DNA of 64,000 nucleotides from Planctomycetales bacterium (GTDB lineage Bacteria > Planctomycetota > Planctomycetia > Planctomycetales > Planctomycetaceae): NCBI GenBank assembly GCA_028285345.1, contig JANQPT010000020.1, positions 18,801 to 82,800 of the forward strand. The letters run 5' to 3'. Each line of letters starts with the position of its first letter. The first letter of the stretch is position 1. The position numbers and the translations under genes are program-made. The notes under the pieces are model-generated. The model was not told where the DNA came from. It worked only from the letters and a program-made list of their open reading frames with translations, and did no database searches. Below, in pieces: positions 1-10,127 of this stretch.

Positions 1-1006
1 CAATCACGAAATCGACGAGGTCTTCTTGGGCCCAGGATTTGGGGTCGAGGCCGATGGCCAGGTTCTGTGCGGGGCGTGCCATGATGCGGGCCGAGAGCTG
101 TAGTGGACGGCCTCGCTTTGCGCCGACTTCGCGCGTCATCTTACGGACCTCGCGCATCCAGGCGGTCATGGTCTCCACATGTTTGTGGCCTTCATCCTGA
201 GGAAAGTAGATTGGAAACCGCTGGAAATCGAGGTCCAGCCCGTCAATCGGATACCTTTCGCAACACTCGCGAAGCTCCTTCAGTCTCAGCGCGCGAACCT
301 CGGGAACTGCGAAATTCAAAGCGCCGGGAAACCAGGAGGCAACGATCGGATGCACACGCCGCTCTTTGCTGCCACCAATGATCTCGGCAAAGATCGGGCG
401 AATTTCGTCGCCGATCTTGCCGACGCGCCACTGGGGATGGTCTCGCCAGAATTTCGTTACAATCAGGCTGTCAGGGTTTTGAACGTCGTGGATCTCGTTC
501 AGACGAAACGAGACAAAGATTTCCAGATCCTTTTCACGGGCGCGGTTGATCATCACGCCGAACGGGTCGTGACCGGCATCGTGAATCGCGTGGAAGTTGG
601 CGAATGCCCGCTCGGTTGATTTTTCCTTGGTCAAGCCGGTATCCCGCATCGTGCTCAAGGTCTCTGCATCGAGTTGCGATCCGATCATTTCCGTCACCTC
701 GCTCGGGTAGGACATCAGCATCCCCCAATTCGGCGACGCGAAGTATGTCGTGACACCGGTTCCCACGACCTCATCGACATAACCCTGCAGGTCCTCGACG
801 GACATGGGCGGCGTCTTGTAATAGTACATGTGGTTGGCATCGGAGTTGTAAATAAACCGACGCGGCCGTTTTTTCTCTGCGGCCGAGACGTCCAGTGCAC
901 AGCCCAACATGATGAGAGTCGCGCACAGAATCGTAATCGCAAATGACGGCCGGCCTGCTCGATGTGCGATTCGGGATGCAGCAGGAGTTGGAGGCAGTTG
1001 TGTCAT
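1..1006 (-). CDS. Secreted glycoside-hydrolase-like TIM-barrel protein, N-terminal part (runs off left edge)
   Basis: An open leftward frame starts at ATG 1006-1004 and continues without a stop through position 1, so the C-terminus lies outside the window. About 335 residues are visible. The N-terminus is basic, followed by a hydrophobic segment (ITILCATLIMLGCALDVSAA, about residues 24-43) that looks like a signal peptide. The body has the look of a planctomycete family distantly resembling GHL10/hypothetical glycosyl hydrolases: a Tyr/Trp-rich start (FIYNSDANHMYYYK), a segment DGLDLDFQRFP typical of an acidic residue at the end of a barrel strand, and long stretches of alternating strands and helices. 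A weak GAGAAA-like ribosome site precedes the ATG. It is divergent from the WD40 gene. The secreted, carbohydrate-active role is inferred; the exact family is not certain. Confidence 0.7.
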   Translation of the reverse strand, partial: MTQLPPTPAASRIAHRAGRPSFAITILCATLIMLGCALDVSAAEKKRPRRFIYNSDANHMYYYKTPPMSVEDLQGYVDEVVGTGVTTYFASPNWGMLMSYPSEVTEMIGSQLDAETLSTMRDTGLTKEKSTERAFANFHAIHDAGHDPFGVMINRAREKDLEIFVSFRLNEIHDVQNPDSLIVTKFWRDHPQWRVGKIGDEIRPIFAEIIGGSKERRVHPIVASWFPGALNFAVPEVRALRLKELRECCERYPIDGLDLDFQRFPIYFPQDEGHKHVETMTAWMREVRKMTREVGAKRGRPLQLSARIMARPAQNLAIGLDPKSWAQEDLVDFVI

Positions 1007-1425
1007 CGTATTTCTCGTTGTTTGAAGAAGTTCGCGTGCTCTGACCGCGATCGGTCACGAAGTTTGCCCGGCAATTACGGCATATGGTTGTGCGAGGTCA
1101 AGTATCGCCGCCGGTCGCGTGTCCGTCAAACGCGACTGCCATTTGCAAGAACAGCTTGCGCACCCTGTGCAGATTCTCGCTTGAGACGTAACCTCGCCGG
1201 AATCGATTTGCGGCGGCCGCTCCGGTATAATAAGATCGATTGACTGCTGCAGACTCGTCCAAGTTCCACAGCAACAGCGCACACTTATAATATCATGCGG
1301 CTCGAAGCGATAAGTCCCCGGTCGTGCTGACCGACGATGTGAACGAAGTTCTGAGGCGAATCGATTGAGGTCCGTCGACGACACGGCATGATTTCTCAAA
1401 CGCGTTCCAACGGGAGAAATGATCA
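1007..1425. other. Divergent intergenic region
   Basis: About 420 bases separate the leftward hydrolase-like gene from the rightward WD40 gene, so this should carry both promoters. I see no convincing gene: the open frames crossing it have no recognisable protein character. Two TATAAT-like hexamers occur on the + strand (about 1225 and 1286) but neither has a good -35 partner. Confidence 0.5.
1286..1291 (+). promoter_or_regulatory. Possible -10 element for the WD40 gene
   Basis: A perfect TATAAT lies about 135 bases before the WD40 start codon inside the divergent intergenic region. No good TTGACA-like hexamer lies 16-18 bases upstream, so this is only a weak candidate. Confidence 0.2.
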
Positions 1426-3594
1426 ATGCGACGATCTCCTCGTGAAGCGGCACGGACGACAGTGCGGTGGCTACTGAATTCGGTAACGGCAGTCTGCTTA
1501 GTCGCTGCGCCCGCGCTCGGGGGTGAGGACGGCAGCCAAGAGACCGATTCGGCACGGGAAACCGCTGAGCTGTGGACACCGGGACCGGCAGACAAAGTCC
1601 TTCCCGGCGTGATTTCAAGTCCGGCGGTGCTGCCCAACGCAGGGCGTTGGCAGGTCGTGCGTGTGATCCCGCGGTGCTACATGTATTCGGTCTGTTGGAG
1701 CCCCGATGGAAAACGCATCGCCCACACCGACGGGGACTACGTGCGAATTTCCAATCCCACGACGATGGAAATCGAGCACGTACTCGTCGGCCACACCGAA
1801 GCGGTCAAGACGGTGGCATGGAGTCCGGACGGCGAGCGCATACTATCCGCCGGTGAGGACCAGACCATTCGAATGTGGAATGCCGACGGATCACCCGAAC
1901 GTGTCTTACAGGGGCACCAGCAGCAGGTGAATGCAGTTTGTTGGAGTCCCAAGGGTGACCAATTTGCATCGGCGGCAAGTGACGGAACGGTGCGATTCTG
2001 GAACGTCGACGGTTCGGCGGGACCGGTGATCAAAGCCGACAAGAATCGCGTGCTGACGGTGCATTGGAGTCCCGACGGCAAGAGGCTTCTTGTTGGCGGT
2101 GACGATCGATTGGTCAAAATCTGGTCGACCGATGGCACAGCCGGTCCGACGTTGGACGGACACTTTGGGCCGATTAGCACAGTGGAGTGGAGTCCTGACG
2201 GCTCCCACATACTCTCGGGCAGTCTCGGGGCGGAGTCGACCGGAGAGGATGAGCGGCCAGTCTCCACGGTTCGCATCTGGAAAGCCGACGGAACTCCTGT
2301 GGCGTTATGTCGCGGGCACAAAGACTCGATTAACAGCGTAACTTGGAGTCCCGATGGACAACAAATCGTGACCACGTGCGAGGACAGAATCCTGCGGATA
2401 TTCGATTCCAGCGGGGGTGAAGTGAACAGCGCGGATAATGTCTTCGGAACTTCAGCCAAGCTGAGTCCGGATGGCAAGCGGGTCGCCATCGTCGGCCGCG
2501 AATGGATCAACGTCTACGATATGAATAAGCTTCCGTCACGTCAGCGGCACTTCCAGCCCCGCCAATACTTCGATTCCGTGGAGTGGAGCCCGGACGGCAA
2601 GTCAATTGCAGCGAGCGGCCGCCATCACAAAATCTATGTCTGGCACGCCGACGGCCGCGAAAGATCAGTGATTGACGGCCTCAAGTACCAAATCCGCACG
2701 TTGGGCTGGAGCCCCGACGGAGAAACACTCGCCGCAGGCGGCGCCGGTCATTCGGTGAAACTGTGGTCCGCTGACGGGACGCCTGGTCCCGAGCTTCGTG
2801 GACATACGACGTCGATCGTAGCCGTTCAATGGAGCCCCGACGGCAAATGGATCGCATCAGCCGGGAGGAATACGGGAACGGTGCGCCTGTGGCATATTGA
2901 CGGCCGTCGCGGTCCGGTCATGCAGGGGTTTGCCAAGCACACGTTGTCAATCGCATGGAAACCGGATTCCAGGCGGTTGGCGCTTGGGGGAAGCGACGGT
3001 TTTATCACACTGTGGGATCCCGATGACGGTGCGCTGCTGAGTGAGTTGGAGATCGGCCATGGAGATATCGACGCGGTCGGCTGGAAAGCGGACGGCACGT
3101 CGTTGGCCGCCGGCTCCGATGGCATCTGGACGCTCGTCAAATCCGACGGGGAAAAGGTCGCCGAACAGCAGGGACATCAAAGCGCGGTCATGGGCATCGC
3201 GTTTAGCCCCGACGGCCAACATATCGCCTCTGTTGCGTGGGATCATCGGGTCAAGCTTTGGCATGCGGACGGGTCGCCTGACCGGACGGTGAAAGGCCAT
3301 ACGGCTCCGGCAGTGGCGGTCTCGTGGAATCCGAATTCCCAGCAATTCGCCTCCAGCGGCAACGACGGTGCTGTTCACGTGTGGAACGTGGAATCGGGAA
3401 GGACCGATTGGAGCGCACTGTACCTGCATGATGACATCATGATCACACTGACATCGGCCGGACAGCTCATCTCGCGAGATCCGGACGCAGCGGAGAAAGG
3501 ATTGCGATATCTGGTTGAAAAACCAAACGGCGCCATGGAGGTCCTGAAATACAGCGAGTTTCTCAAGCGGGTCGGCTCCGACGAAACGCCGTAA
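1426..3594 (+). CDS. Secreted WD40-repeat protein, 14 blades
   Basis: 722 residues. The ATG is preceded by GGGAGAA as ribosome site. The N-terminus has basic residues and then a hydrophobic run ending in APALGG, so it is probably exported. From about residue 85 to 660 there are fourteen WD40-type repeats, each with the signature WSPDGK followed by a strand ending in a W-N/K/S/H-type residue (for example VAWSPDGERILSAGEDQT, VTWSPDGQQIVTTCEDRI). Fourteen blades fit two seven-bladed propellers in one chain. Several repeats carry a repeated ADG or VDG step right after the blade end. Such proteins are binding scaffolds; the partner is unknown. The gene is followed after 46 bases by an FGE-domain lipoprotein on the same strand, suggesting co-expression. 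The repeat count was done by eye. Confidence 0.85.
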   Translation: MRRSPREAARTTVRWLLNSVTAVCLVAAPALGGEDGSQETDSARETAELWTPGPADKVLPGVISSPAVLPNAGRWQVVRVIPRCYMYSVCWSPDGKRIAHTDGDYVRISNPTTMEIEHVLVGHTEAVKTVAWSPDGERILSAGEDQTIRMWNADGSPERVLQGHQQQVNAVCWSPKGDQFASAASDGTVRFWNVDGSAGPVIKADKNRVLTVHWSPDGKRLLVGGDDRLVKIWSTDGTAGPTLDGHFGPISTVEWSPDGSHILSGSLGAESTGEDERPVSTVRIWKADGTPVALCRGHKDSINSVTWSPDGQQIVTTCEDRILRIFDSSGGEVNSADNVFGTSAKLSPDGKRVAIVGREWINVYDMNKLPSRQRHFQPRQYFDSVEWSPDGKSIAASGRHHKIYVWHADGRERSVIDGLKYQIRTLGWSPDGETLAAGGAGHSVKLWSADGTPGPELRGHTTSIVAVQWSPDGKWIASAGRNTGTVRLWHIDGRRGPVMQGFAKHTLSIAWKPDSRRLALGGSDGFITLWDPDDGALLSELEIGHGDIDAVGWKADGTSLAAGSDGIWTLVKSDGEKVAEQQGHQSAVMGIAFSPDGQHIASVAWDHRVKLWHADGSPDRTVKGHTAPAVAVSWNPNSQQFASSGNDGAVHVWNVESGRTDWSALYLHDDIMITLTSAGQLISRDPDAAEKGLRYLVEKPNGAMEVLKYSEFLKRVGSDETP

Positions 3595-3640
3595 GCAATC
3601 CGACAGTTTTGCATCGCACACAAGTTCGTAGGAGAGCGCT

Positions 3641-6600
3641 ATGTTGCAAAGCAATTCTCAACCATCGCGAACGACGAGCCTCCGCTCGGCTTCGTCACAA
3701 ATCGGCATCATGATTGCCGTCGCGTTCGTCTCTTTGGCGCTCGTCGGTTGTGGGGCAGAACCGCCCAAGGAGCCGAGCGATGCGACATCTTCTCAAGATG
3801 CCGCAAACCGAGAATCAGAGTCCGAGCCAGCGAACGCAAATGCGGGTGTCACGCCGGCGCAATCGAAAACTTCTCAGCCGGTGGTTGCGGAGCACAAGAC
3901 TCCGAAGCAAGCTGCCGCCGGCAGCGAGAAACCATTGGACGGCACCGACGACTCGACGCCAAACGCATCGCCGTCGGACGAACAACCCGTGCCGCAAGTC
4001 ACACAGCAAACGTCTGCCAAGCAGAAGACAAGTCAGGCCGGAACAACGAACGTAACATCGTCGACCACGAAATCGCCTGAAAATCCTGTCAACGGCGCGT
4101 ATTCCAGCGATTCCACAGCCGACTCAGCGGACAGCAAACCGAAGTCGGCCAAATACCCCAAGACGATCGAGAATTTGATTGGAATGAAGCTGGTGCTGAT
4201 TCCCAAAGGGGAGTTTTTGATGGGGTCTCCTGAGACGGAGGAAGGCCGCAAACTCGGCGAGTTGCAGCGCAAAGTTCGCATTGAAGAACCATTTTACATG
4301 GGCGTCTATGAAGTGACGCAGGCTCAGTACGAAGAGATCATGAAGCAGAATCGGTCGGTCGAGCGGGGGCCGAACTTACCTGTCGGTTTTGTCTCGGTCA
4401 AAGACGCCATGAGGTTCTGCGAACGGTTGAGCGTAAAGGAAGATCAGACCTATCGGTTGCCGACGGAGGCGGAATGGGAGTACGCCTGTCGCGCCGGGAC
4501 AACGACTCCGTTTCACTACGGAGACAAGCTCACATCCAAAGACGCCAACTTTCACGGCGGCTACCCCTATGGAACCGATGAAAGCGGGCCGAATTTGAAG
4601 GAATTCCAACCGGTGGGATCATACAAGCCCAACGCGTTTGGTCTCTACGATATGCACGGCAACGCCGCGGAGTGGTGCCTGGACCGGCTTCGGGATCGCA
4701 AGTACTTGCACATTTGTCGCGGCGGATATTGCACGATGTCTGGTGAGATTTGCCGGTCCGCCTTTCGCTGGCCGCACAATATCGGCTGGCGGTACAGCGG
4801 TCTGCGCGTCGTCAGAACGGTCGAACCGGTGGAAGGCGAGATTGAGATGCCGCTCACGCACGACGTCGATCAGGCCGAGCCGTTTCAAACAGACGAACTG
4901 CTTGAGAGAATCGACGAGGCATTCGCGAAGCAGGTGGTTCCCCTGTTGCCCGCAGTCGTGATTTTTCCAGCCGTCGATGCTGAGGGTCGCGTCCGGCCCG
5001 ATGGAGTTGCGCTCAGTTTGACCGCGAATTACCAGACAGCCTATTCGCCGCAGCGGCGGATGGACATCGGTTTGTCGAACATGCGCGCCCGGTTGCGTGC
5101 GGCGGGCTGTTTTAAACTGGGCAGCACGATCGACAAAGAGACGATTGCGATATGTCTTGAGTCGCTCGGCGTGAAGAAATACGTCTTGCCAAAGCTGACA
5201 GAGCAAGACGGCAAGCTAACCTTGTCGGTCGCTGTGCAACATGTCGATCAGTTTGACGAACCGCAAAGTGTCACGCACACTTTTGACTCGAATCAACTGA
5301 CCTCAATTCCCGGTATGATCGCGCGGGAAACACTTCAGCAGATCGACGCGAAACTGGACGAACAAGAGCTCGCGTATCTGTCGATTCCGCACTTTCGCCG
5401 ATCCGAGGACGTACTGAATCTGAGCAGGATGGCGTACACCTCTGATTTTGGTGAAAACAACAAATCTCTTCTGCGAGTCGTCCTGCAAAACCCGCGCAGC
5501 CTAGCGAGTTGGGAGATGTTTGTCTTCGACAGCTATCCCGCGGAAGACGCGCTCACTCGCTTTGAGAACTCTAGTCACCAGATGAATTGCGATCGCCTGC
5601 AGATCTGCGCCTCCGTAAGGAAAAAACCGTCTCAAGGCGACTTTGTCAAGCTATTGGAACTGGCTCCGCAATTCCGCAACGAAACTTACTATTACGGCGC
5701 ACTGGCCATCATCGCCATGAATCTCTCCGAGCCGGAGTTGGTCAAGCACGTCCTCGAAAAGTGGCGTGAAGCGGACACCGGATACTCCGGTTGCCATCTG
5801 CGCGGCGACTTCTTGATCGATTGGGCCTGGCACGCGCGCGGCAGCGGCTGGGCCTCTGAAGTGACTGACGAGGGTTGGAAACTGTTTCGCGGACGCCTGA
5901 AGGAGGCGCAGGAGGAATTGGAACGAGCGGTTCAGATCAACCCGCAGGGTTGGGAAGCGCACACTCATCTGATCACCATCGGCATGGCCCGCAATCTGCC
6001 GCTGGAGTTCGTCGACGATCACTTCTTGGCTGCGATTCAGGTGCGTCCGCGTTTTGCCCGGGCGTATTCCAAAATGTTCCAAACGCTGCAGCCGCGCTGG
6101 GGCGGTGTGCGTGACGAATTGGTATCGTTCGCGTTTCTCTGCGTCAGCACAGGCCACTGGGACGAAGGCATCCCGGAGGTCGGCCGCCGCGCGCTTGAGG
6201 AACTCGGAACGGTTCCCGGCCCGGGAGCATTCAAGCGATCGGTCTTCCGGGATCAGGAACTGTGGGCGACATTTTCGCTGTATGCCAAAGGCGCACAAGA
6301 AATCGAGCAGGATGAGGTTGCAGGAATCCCGAATTACAAACGCTTCGCGTCAAACATGTACGCCAAGTACGGAGGTTACGGCGGCCACATTGATGATGTC
6401 GCCCCGACCTTCCGACGGTTGGAAAAGGAAGGGATTGACACGCGCGTCTTTTGGGACGGGTTCACCTATGAATTCCTCAGAGATCTTGTGTTCTCTCAAA
6501 CGGAATCAGGCAACACGCAGGCAATCTGCGCAACGCGAGCCGCTTTGGACGTCGGCGATTTTGACAAGGCGGAAGAGTGGATTGCCAAGATTCAGCCGGA

Positions 6601-7177
6601 TACTAAGGAATTCGAAGAATTCGTCACCCGTGCCAAGAAAGCTGTTGAAATCGGGCGTGAGCTGTTGGCGAAGAGATCAATCACGCTCACTCCTGAGACC
6701 ATTTGCCAGATGTTTTACGGGATCGATTCCAACTGGGAAGCCAACGGCGACACCCTTCAATGTCGAGCGCCGGCCAACACAACGTGCATGATCCTGCTGC
6801 CGTTTGGAATTGAGAACGCCGAAATTACCGGAACCGTCAGTTGGGATGAGCGTCCCGAGCAGTTCGGCATTCACACTCACACCCGTGCCCTCCGCGATAA
6901 CGTGACTGTTGCCTATGAGCTGAGTGAGCACTTTCAGAACCTGACCTTATATCGCACTAACCGCCGTAGAAGGCGGGCACGATTCCAAGGCCACAGATCG
7001 GATTTTCATTTGATTCTGGGCAAGGATGAGGATCAACTGACTCCGGCGGAGCAAGTCTCTTGGACGACTCCGGCCATCGAGCAAGTTCCCAGCGGGATCG
7101 CTTTTCAAGTCGTCTCGAACAAACAGCATCATTCAGTTGTCAAGCTAACGAACCTGAAAATCAAACTGCTCGATTAG
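3641..7177 (+). CDS. FGE/SUMF1-domain lipoprotein with long TPR-like C-terminal region
   Basis: 1178 residues, with TAGGAGAG as ribosome site. A lipoprotein signal peptide ends in the lipobox LVGC with Cys37. Residues 38-175 are a Ser/Thr/Lys/Gln-rich linker of low complexity. Residues about 178-395 are a formylglycine-generating-enzyme-like (SUMF1) domain: IGMKLVLIPKGEFLMGS, YEVTQAQYEEIM, RLPTEAEWEYACRAGTTTPF, LYDMHGNAAEWCLD and the closing GLRVVRT. In planctomycetes this domain is often a binding or kinase-associated module rather than a real sulfatase activator. The rest has a region of mixed strands (about 420-620) and then helical TPR-like material (about 650-960) and a C-terminal strand-rich part. 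The function is unknown. Its neighbour is the WD40 protein. No frameshift is seen. Confidence 0.8.
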   Translation: MLQSNSQPSRTTSLRSASSQIGIMIAVAFVSLALVGCGAEPPKEPSDATSSQDAANRESESEPANANAGVTPAQSKTSQPVVAEHKTPKQAAAGSEKPLDGTDDSTPNASPSDEQPVPQVTQQTSAKQKTSQAGTTNVTSSTTKSPENPVNGAYSSDSTADSADSKPKSAKYPKTIENLIGMKLVLIPKGEFLMGSPETEEGRKLGELQRKVRIEEPFYMGVYEVTQAQYEEIMKQNRSVERGPNLPVGFVSVKDAMRFCERLSVKEDQTYRLPTEAEWEYACRAGTTTPFHYGDKLTSKDANFHGGYPYGTDESGPNLKEFQPVGSYKPNAFGLYDMHGNAAEWCLDRLRDRKYLHICRGGYCTMSGEICRSAFRWPHNIGWRYSGLRVVRTVEPVEGEIEMPLTHDVDQAEPFQTDELLERIDEAFAKQVVPLLPAVVIFPAVDAEGRVRPDGVALSLTANYQTAYSPQRRMDIGLSNMRARLRAAGCFKLGSTIDKETIAICLESLGVKKYVLPKLTEQDGKLTLSVAVQHVDQFDEPQSVTHTFDSNQLTSIPGMIARETLQQIDAKLDEQELAYLSIPHFRRSEDVLNLSRMAYTSDFGENNKSLLRVVLQNPRSLASWEMFVFDSYPAEDALTRFENSSHQMNCDRLQICASVRKKPSQGDFVKLLELAPQFRNETYYYGALAIIAMNLSEPELVKHVLEKWREADTGYSGCHLRGDFLIDWAWHARGSGWASEVTDEGWKLFRGRLKEAQEELERAVQINPQGWEAHTHLITIGMARNLPLEFVDDHFLAAIQVRPRFARAYSKMFQTLQPRWGGVRDELVSFAFLCVSTGHWDEGIPEVGRRALEELGTVPGPGAFKRSVFRDQELWATFSLYAKGAQEIEQDEVAGIPNYKRFASNMYAKYGGYGGHIDDVAPTFRRLEKEGIDTRVFWDGFTYEFLRDLVFSQTESGNTQAICATRAALDVGDFDKAEEWIAKIQPDTKEFEEFVTRAKKAVEIGRELLAKRSITLTPETICQMFYGIDSNWEANGDTLQCRAPANTTCMILLPFGIENAEITGTVSWDERPEQFGIHTHTRALRDNVTVAYELSEHFQNLTLYRTNRRRRRARFQGHRSDFHLILGKDEDQLTPAEQVSWTTPAIEQVPSGIAFQVVSNKQHHSVVKLTNLKIKLLD

Positions 7178-7372
7178 CCGCCCTGCCGCCCCTGTTGCCG
7201 ATATCCCCCATCCCCAGGTCAGCACCAAACGTTGATCCTAACCGAACATCGACTGCTGCGTCAGCTTGGCAGCTGAGAGCGGATCGTCACCTTTACGTTT
7301 GCCGGACTGCTTGCTAGCATGAGCCGGTAGATCAATCGTTGTCCGTTGGACATTGAATCGCAAATTCAACAT
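7178..7372. other. Intergenic region before tRNA-Arg
   Basis: About 195 bases between the FGE lipoprotein stop and the tRNA. It must contain the tRNA promoter, but I cannot point to clear hexamers, and I see no gene or strong terminator hairpin. Confidence 0.4.
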
Positions 7373-7446
<74 letters not shown>

Positions 7447-7528
7447 CTCCGGCACGTGAGGGCGCACGGCGAATTCAAGTGTTGGGTCGGCCGTTTGTCA
7501 CAGTAAGTGTCACGGAGCTGCTTAGTGA

Positions 7529-8728
7529 TCACGCGCGGCGCAAGAGGTCGAGCGGCTGATGACCGCCGCTACGAATGCGTTCGTCGGTGAGACCCAGCCA
7601 TTGTTGCAGTACGGATGCATAGACTTGTCGAAAATCGACGGTGTGTTTTAAGTCGTCGTTTTCCAGGTCGAGCAAGCTCGGCATTTCGCCGTGCAAGCCT
7701 GGCGCAACCGACGGACCGGCGAGGAGCACCGGTCCCGCTGTGCCGTGGTCGGTTCCGATTGAGGCGTTCTCCTTGACGCGGCGGCCAAATTCGCTGAAGC
7801 AGAGCACGACGACCCGTTCATCCAACTTGGCGGCCCGGAGATCCTCAAAGAACGCGAATAGAGAGCGCGAGAGATCCCGCAGCAACCGCTCGTGCCGGGG
7901 GAGTTGCACCGAGTGGGTGTCGTAACCGGACTGGACGGTGTAAAAAACCCGCGTTTGGAAATCGGCTTTGATCAGTTGTGAGACGAGTTGCAGGCGGCGC
8001 TCCAATTCCGATCGTGGACTGCGCGTTGCCGCTTGGTCCGGCTTGCCAAGTTTGCTCAACTGGTCGGCAGTGTTATACGCATCCAACGTGCTCCGCTCGA
8101 CAAACGCGCTCAGATCTTCGGTGGCGGCTGCCGCTGCGTGTTGCTCTGTTCTTCGTACATCACCAGGCAATAGCAACTCGTCGATGCGATCGACGTTTGC
8201 CGCAATTGATCGGCGGCTCCGCAGCGCCACCGGCGGTTTGCCGTCGCCGACCAAGACGGCCGACGGCGACGACGTTTTAGGCGCTGATGAGGAATCGAGT
8301 GCGCGGCCCAACCAGCCATAGCCGTTGTGTTCAGTGCGGTCAAAACTGCAGGTTTGCCAAATCGCCATACTGACGTCGTGAGAACGATTGGGATTCGGAT
8401 AACCGACGCCGTTGACGATCGCCAAGCGGTCACTTTCCCACAGTTTGTGCATATCTTCCAACGAGGGATGCAGCGCAATGTCGTCGTTGAGCTTGATGAG
8501 ACGGTCATTCGCCAACCGCAACTCGGAGCGGTTCTTCTCATAGCCTTGATCACTGTACGGCACGACGGTATTCACGCCGTCGTTTCCGCCGTCTAACTGA
8601 ATCACCACCAGCACACGGTCGTCGGCGCGGGACTCGGCGGAATTGGCGGTCTGTGCCAGGAACGAAGGTACCGTCGGCGCCAACGCCAGCAGTGTCGATT
8701 GCTTGAGAAAATGTCTTCGATTGAGCAT
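7529..8728 (-). CDS. DUF1501 family exported protein
   Basis: 399 residues, within the usual size range. The N-terminus RRHFLKQSTLLALAPTVPSF is a twin-arginine-type export signal. The body carries DUF1501 features: VVIQLDGGNDGVNTVVPY near the start, SHDVSMAIWQTCSFDR, FYTVQSGYDTHSVQ and, near the end, CFSEFGRRVKENASIGTDHGTAGPV. These recall the alkaline-phosphatase/sulfatase fold, and the family is greatly expanded in planctomycetes, where it usually pairs with a DUF1800 or cytochrome-like partner. The gene starts 41 bases after the DUF1800 stop and is the last gene of the blaI unit. The biochemical activity of the family is not established; a role with exported proteins or polysaccharides is inference. 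Confidence 0.9.
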   Translation of the reverse strand: MLNRRHFLKQSTLLALAPTVPSFLAQTANSAESRADDRVLVVIQLDGGNDGVNTVVPYSDQGYEKNRSELRLANDRLIKLNDDIALHPSLEDMHKLWESDRLAIVNGVGYPNPNRSHDVSMAIWQTCSFDRTEHNGYGWLGRALDSSSAPKTSSPSAVLVGDGKPPVALRSRRSIAANVDRIDELLLPGDVRRTEQHAAAAATEDLSAFVERSTLDAYNTADQLSKLGKPDQAATRSPRSELERRLQLVSQLIKADFQTRVFYTVQSGYDTHSVQLPRHERLLRDLSRSLFAFFEDLRAAKLDERVVVLCFSEFGRRVKENASIGTDHGTAGPVLLAGPSVAPGLHGEMPSLLDLENDDLKHTVDFRQVYASVLQQWLGLTDERIRSGGHQPLDLLRRA

Positions 8729-8769
8729 TTCGAATTCTCCAAAAAGGGACGACGAATCCGTCGCGGATT

Positions 8770-10104
8770 CTACGCGAGTTGTGCTTGGGGCAATACAAGC
8801 ATTGATTTTGCAATTTGAGCGGCGTTCTTGCCGCTCAGTTCGGTCTGCAACCGCTTGGGATCGCAGTTGGGGAAATGGGTGCAGAAGAATTTGACGATGT
8901 CCGACTCACTCGCTGTGCCGAGTCGCTTGGAAACCACCTCCTGAATCGGCAATGTTTTTTGGGGCTGGTGGAGCAGTCCGTCCAGCAGTGCGTCGGCGAA
9001 ATTGGCACGGCCGATCACCGAACGGGTCGTGATCCAATTCCGCCCGCCCGGCCAGCCAAACACATTGGGGGGATAGAACAGGTCCCGTCCCAGCTGCGCC
9101 GACCACTCCGCCAGCAGCAGAGTGCTGGGTGGCGGGTCAAATGCTTCCAGAACACGAACCGCACCAATGAGGAATTCCTCGGGTCCCAAGACGCGATTGC
9201 CCAGATTGGTGTCGTCGAAGAAAATCTGTGAACGCAGGACTGTTTCGACCCCCCAGCCAACATCCAAGTGTCGCTGTCGAAGACCGTCGGCCAATGCGTC
9301 GATCGATGCATCGTCAATCACGTCTTCGCCGAAGAACGTATCGCAAATTCGCCAAGCCAGCCGCCGCGCGCAAGCGGGATGTTCGAGCATCAGCGTCAGC
9401 ACGTCGTCGCCGTCAAAGTGGTCCGTTTTGCCGAAAATCGTTTTTTCGCCGTCGTCGTGATACTCGGGCACATAGCGAAAACGGCCGTTTTTGGAGGTCC
9501 AGCCGGTCAGAGCACGGGCGACCTGTTTCACGTCCTGTTCAGAATAATTGCCGACGCCCAGGCTGAAGAGCTCCATCAGTTCCCGAGCGAGGTTTTCGTT
9601 GGGGTGCTCTTTGCGATTTGCATCGGCGTCGAGCCAGACCAGAACCGCCGGATCCTTCACGACGCGTCTTAGCAGCTCTCCGAATGGTGCGCGGCAGTAT
9701 TTGCGGAAGATGTCATTCTGCCGCCGCATCACCGCCACGTCCTCCACTTTAATGTTGCTGGTGGCGAAATGGTTGTGCCACATCAGCGTCAACCGTTCCT
9801 CGAGCGGGTCGGGCGAGAACAGCATCCGGTACAGCCACCAGGCTTTGAGCCGGTTGATATTCTCTGAGGAGACGGCGGCAGAGCCGATCACGTCCGCCAT
9901 TGACTCAAATGTCTCGGGTTCACTCGCGTCGGCTTCGTCCGGCTGACGACCCTGCACCAACCGCGACACGGCAGCATCGGGGCCGTCTTTCAGGTCACGC
10001 TGGATCTCGTTCCAGGTCGCGGCAAACCCCGCCCGGCGGTGCAGATGCACGACGCGGTGCACGTCCCACGGTTGCTGATCAGTTGGTTGGTATCGCTTAA
10101 GCAT
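8770..10104 (-). CDS. DUF1800 family protein
   Basis: Start chosen at ATG 10104 because AAGGAAC lies 5-8 bases before it; a longer frame begins at 10131 but has no such site. About 444 residues. Typical DUF1800 features: WDVHRVVHLHRRAGFAATWNE at the start, LMWHNHFATSN, NENLARELMELFSLGVGNY, ARALTGWT and FGWPGGRNWITT. The usual partner, DUF1501, follows directly, and the giant M56 gene ends 24 bases upstream, so the three look co-transcribed. The family function is unknown; no signal peptide is obvious at this start, as is common for the family. Confidence 0.9.
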   Translation of the reverse strand: MLKRYQPTDQQPWDVHRVVHLHRRAGFAATWNEIQRDLKDGPDAAVSRLVQGRQPDEADASEPETFESMADVIGSAAVSSENINRLKAWWLYRMLFSPDPLEERLTLMWHNHFATSNIKVEDVAVMRRQNDIFRKYCRAPFGELLRRVVKDPAVLVWLDADANRKEHPNENLARELMELFSLGVGNYSEQDVKQVARALTGWTSKNGRFRYVPEYHDDGEKTIFGKTDHFDGDDVLTLMLEHPACARRLAWRICDTFFGEDVIDDASIDALADGLRQRHLDVGWGVETVLRSQIFFDDTNLGNRVLGPEEFLIGAVRVLEAFDPPPSTLLLAEWSAQLGRDLFYPPNVFGWPGGRNWITTRSVIGRANFADALLDGLLHQPQKTLPIQEVVSKRLGTASESDIVKFFCTHFPNCDPKRLQTELSGKNAAQIAKSMLVLPQAQLA

Positions 10105-10127
10105 GGGTTCCTTCGCTCGCTTGAAGA

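Noticed and set aside
179..619. Rightward open frame of 146 residues
   Set aside because: Antisense of the hydrolase-like gene, which has the stronger protein character, a signal peptide and a ribosome site.
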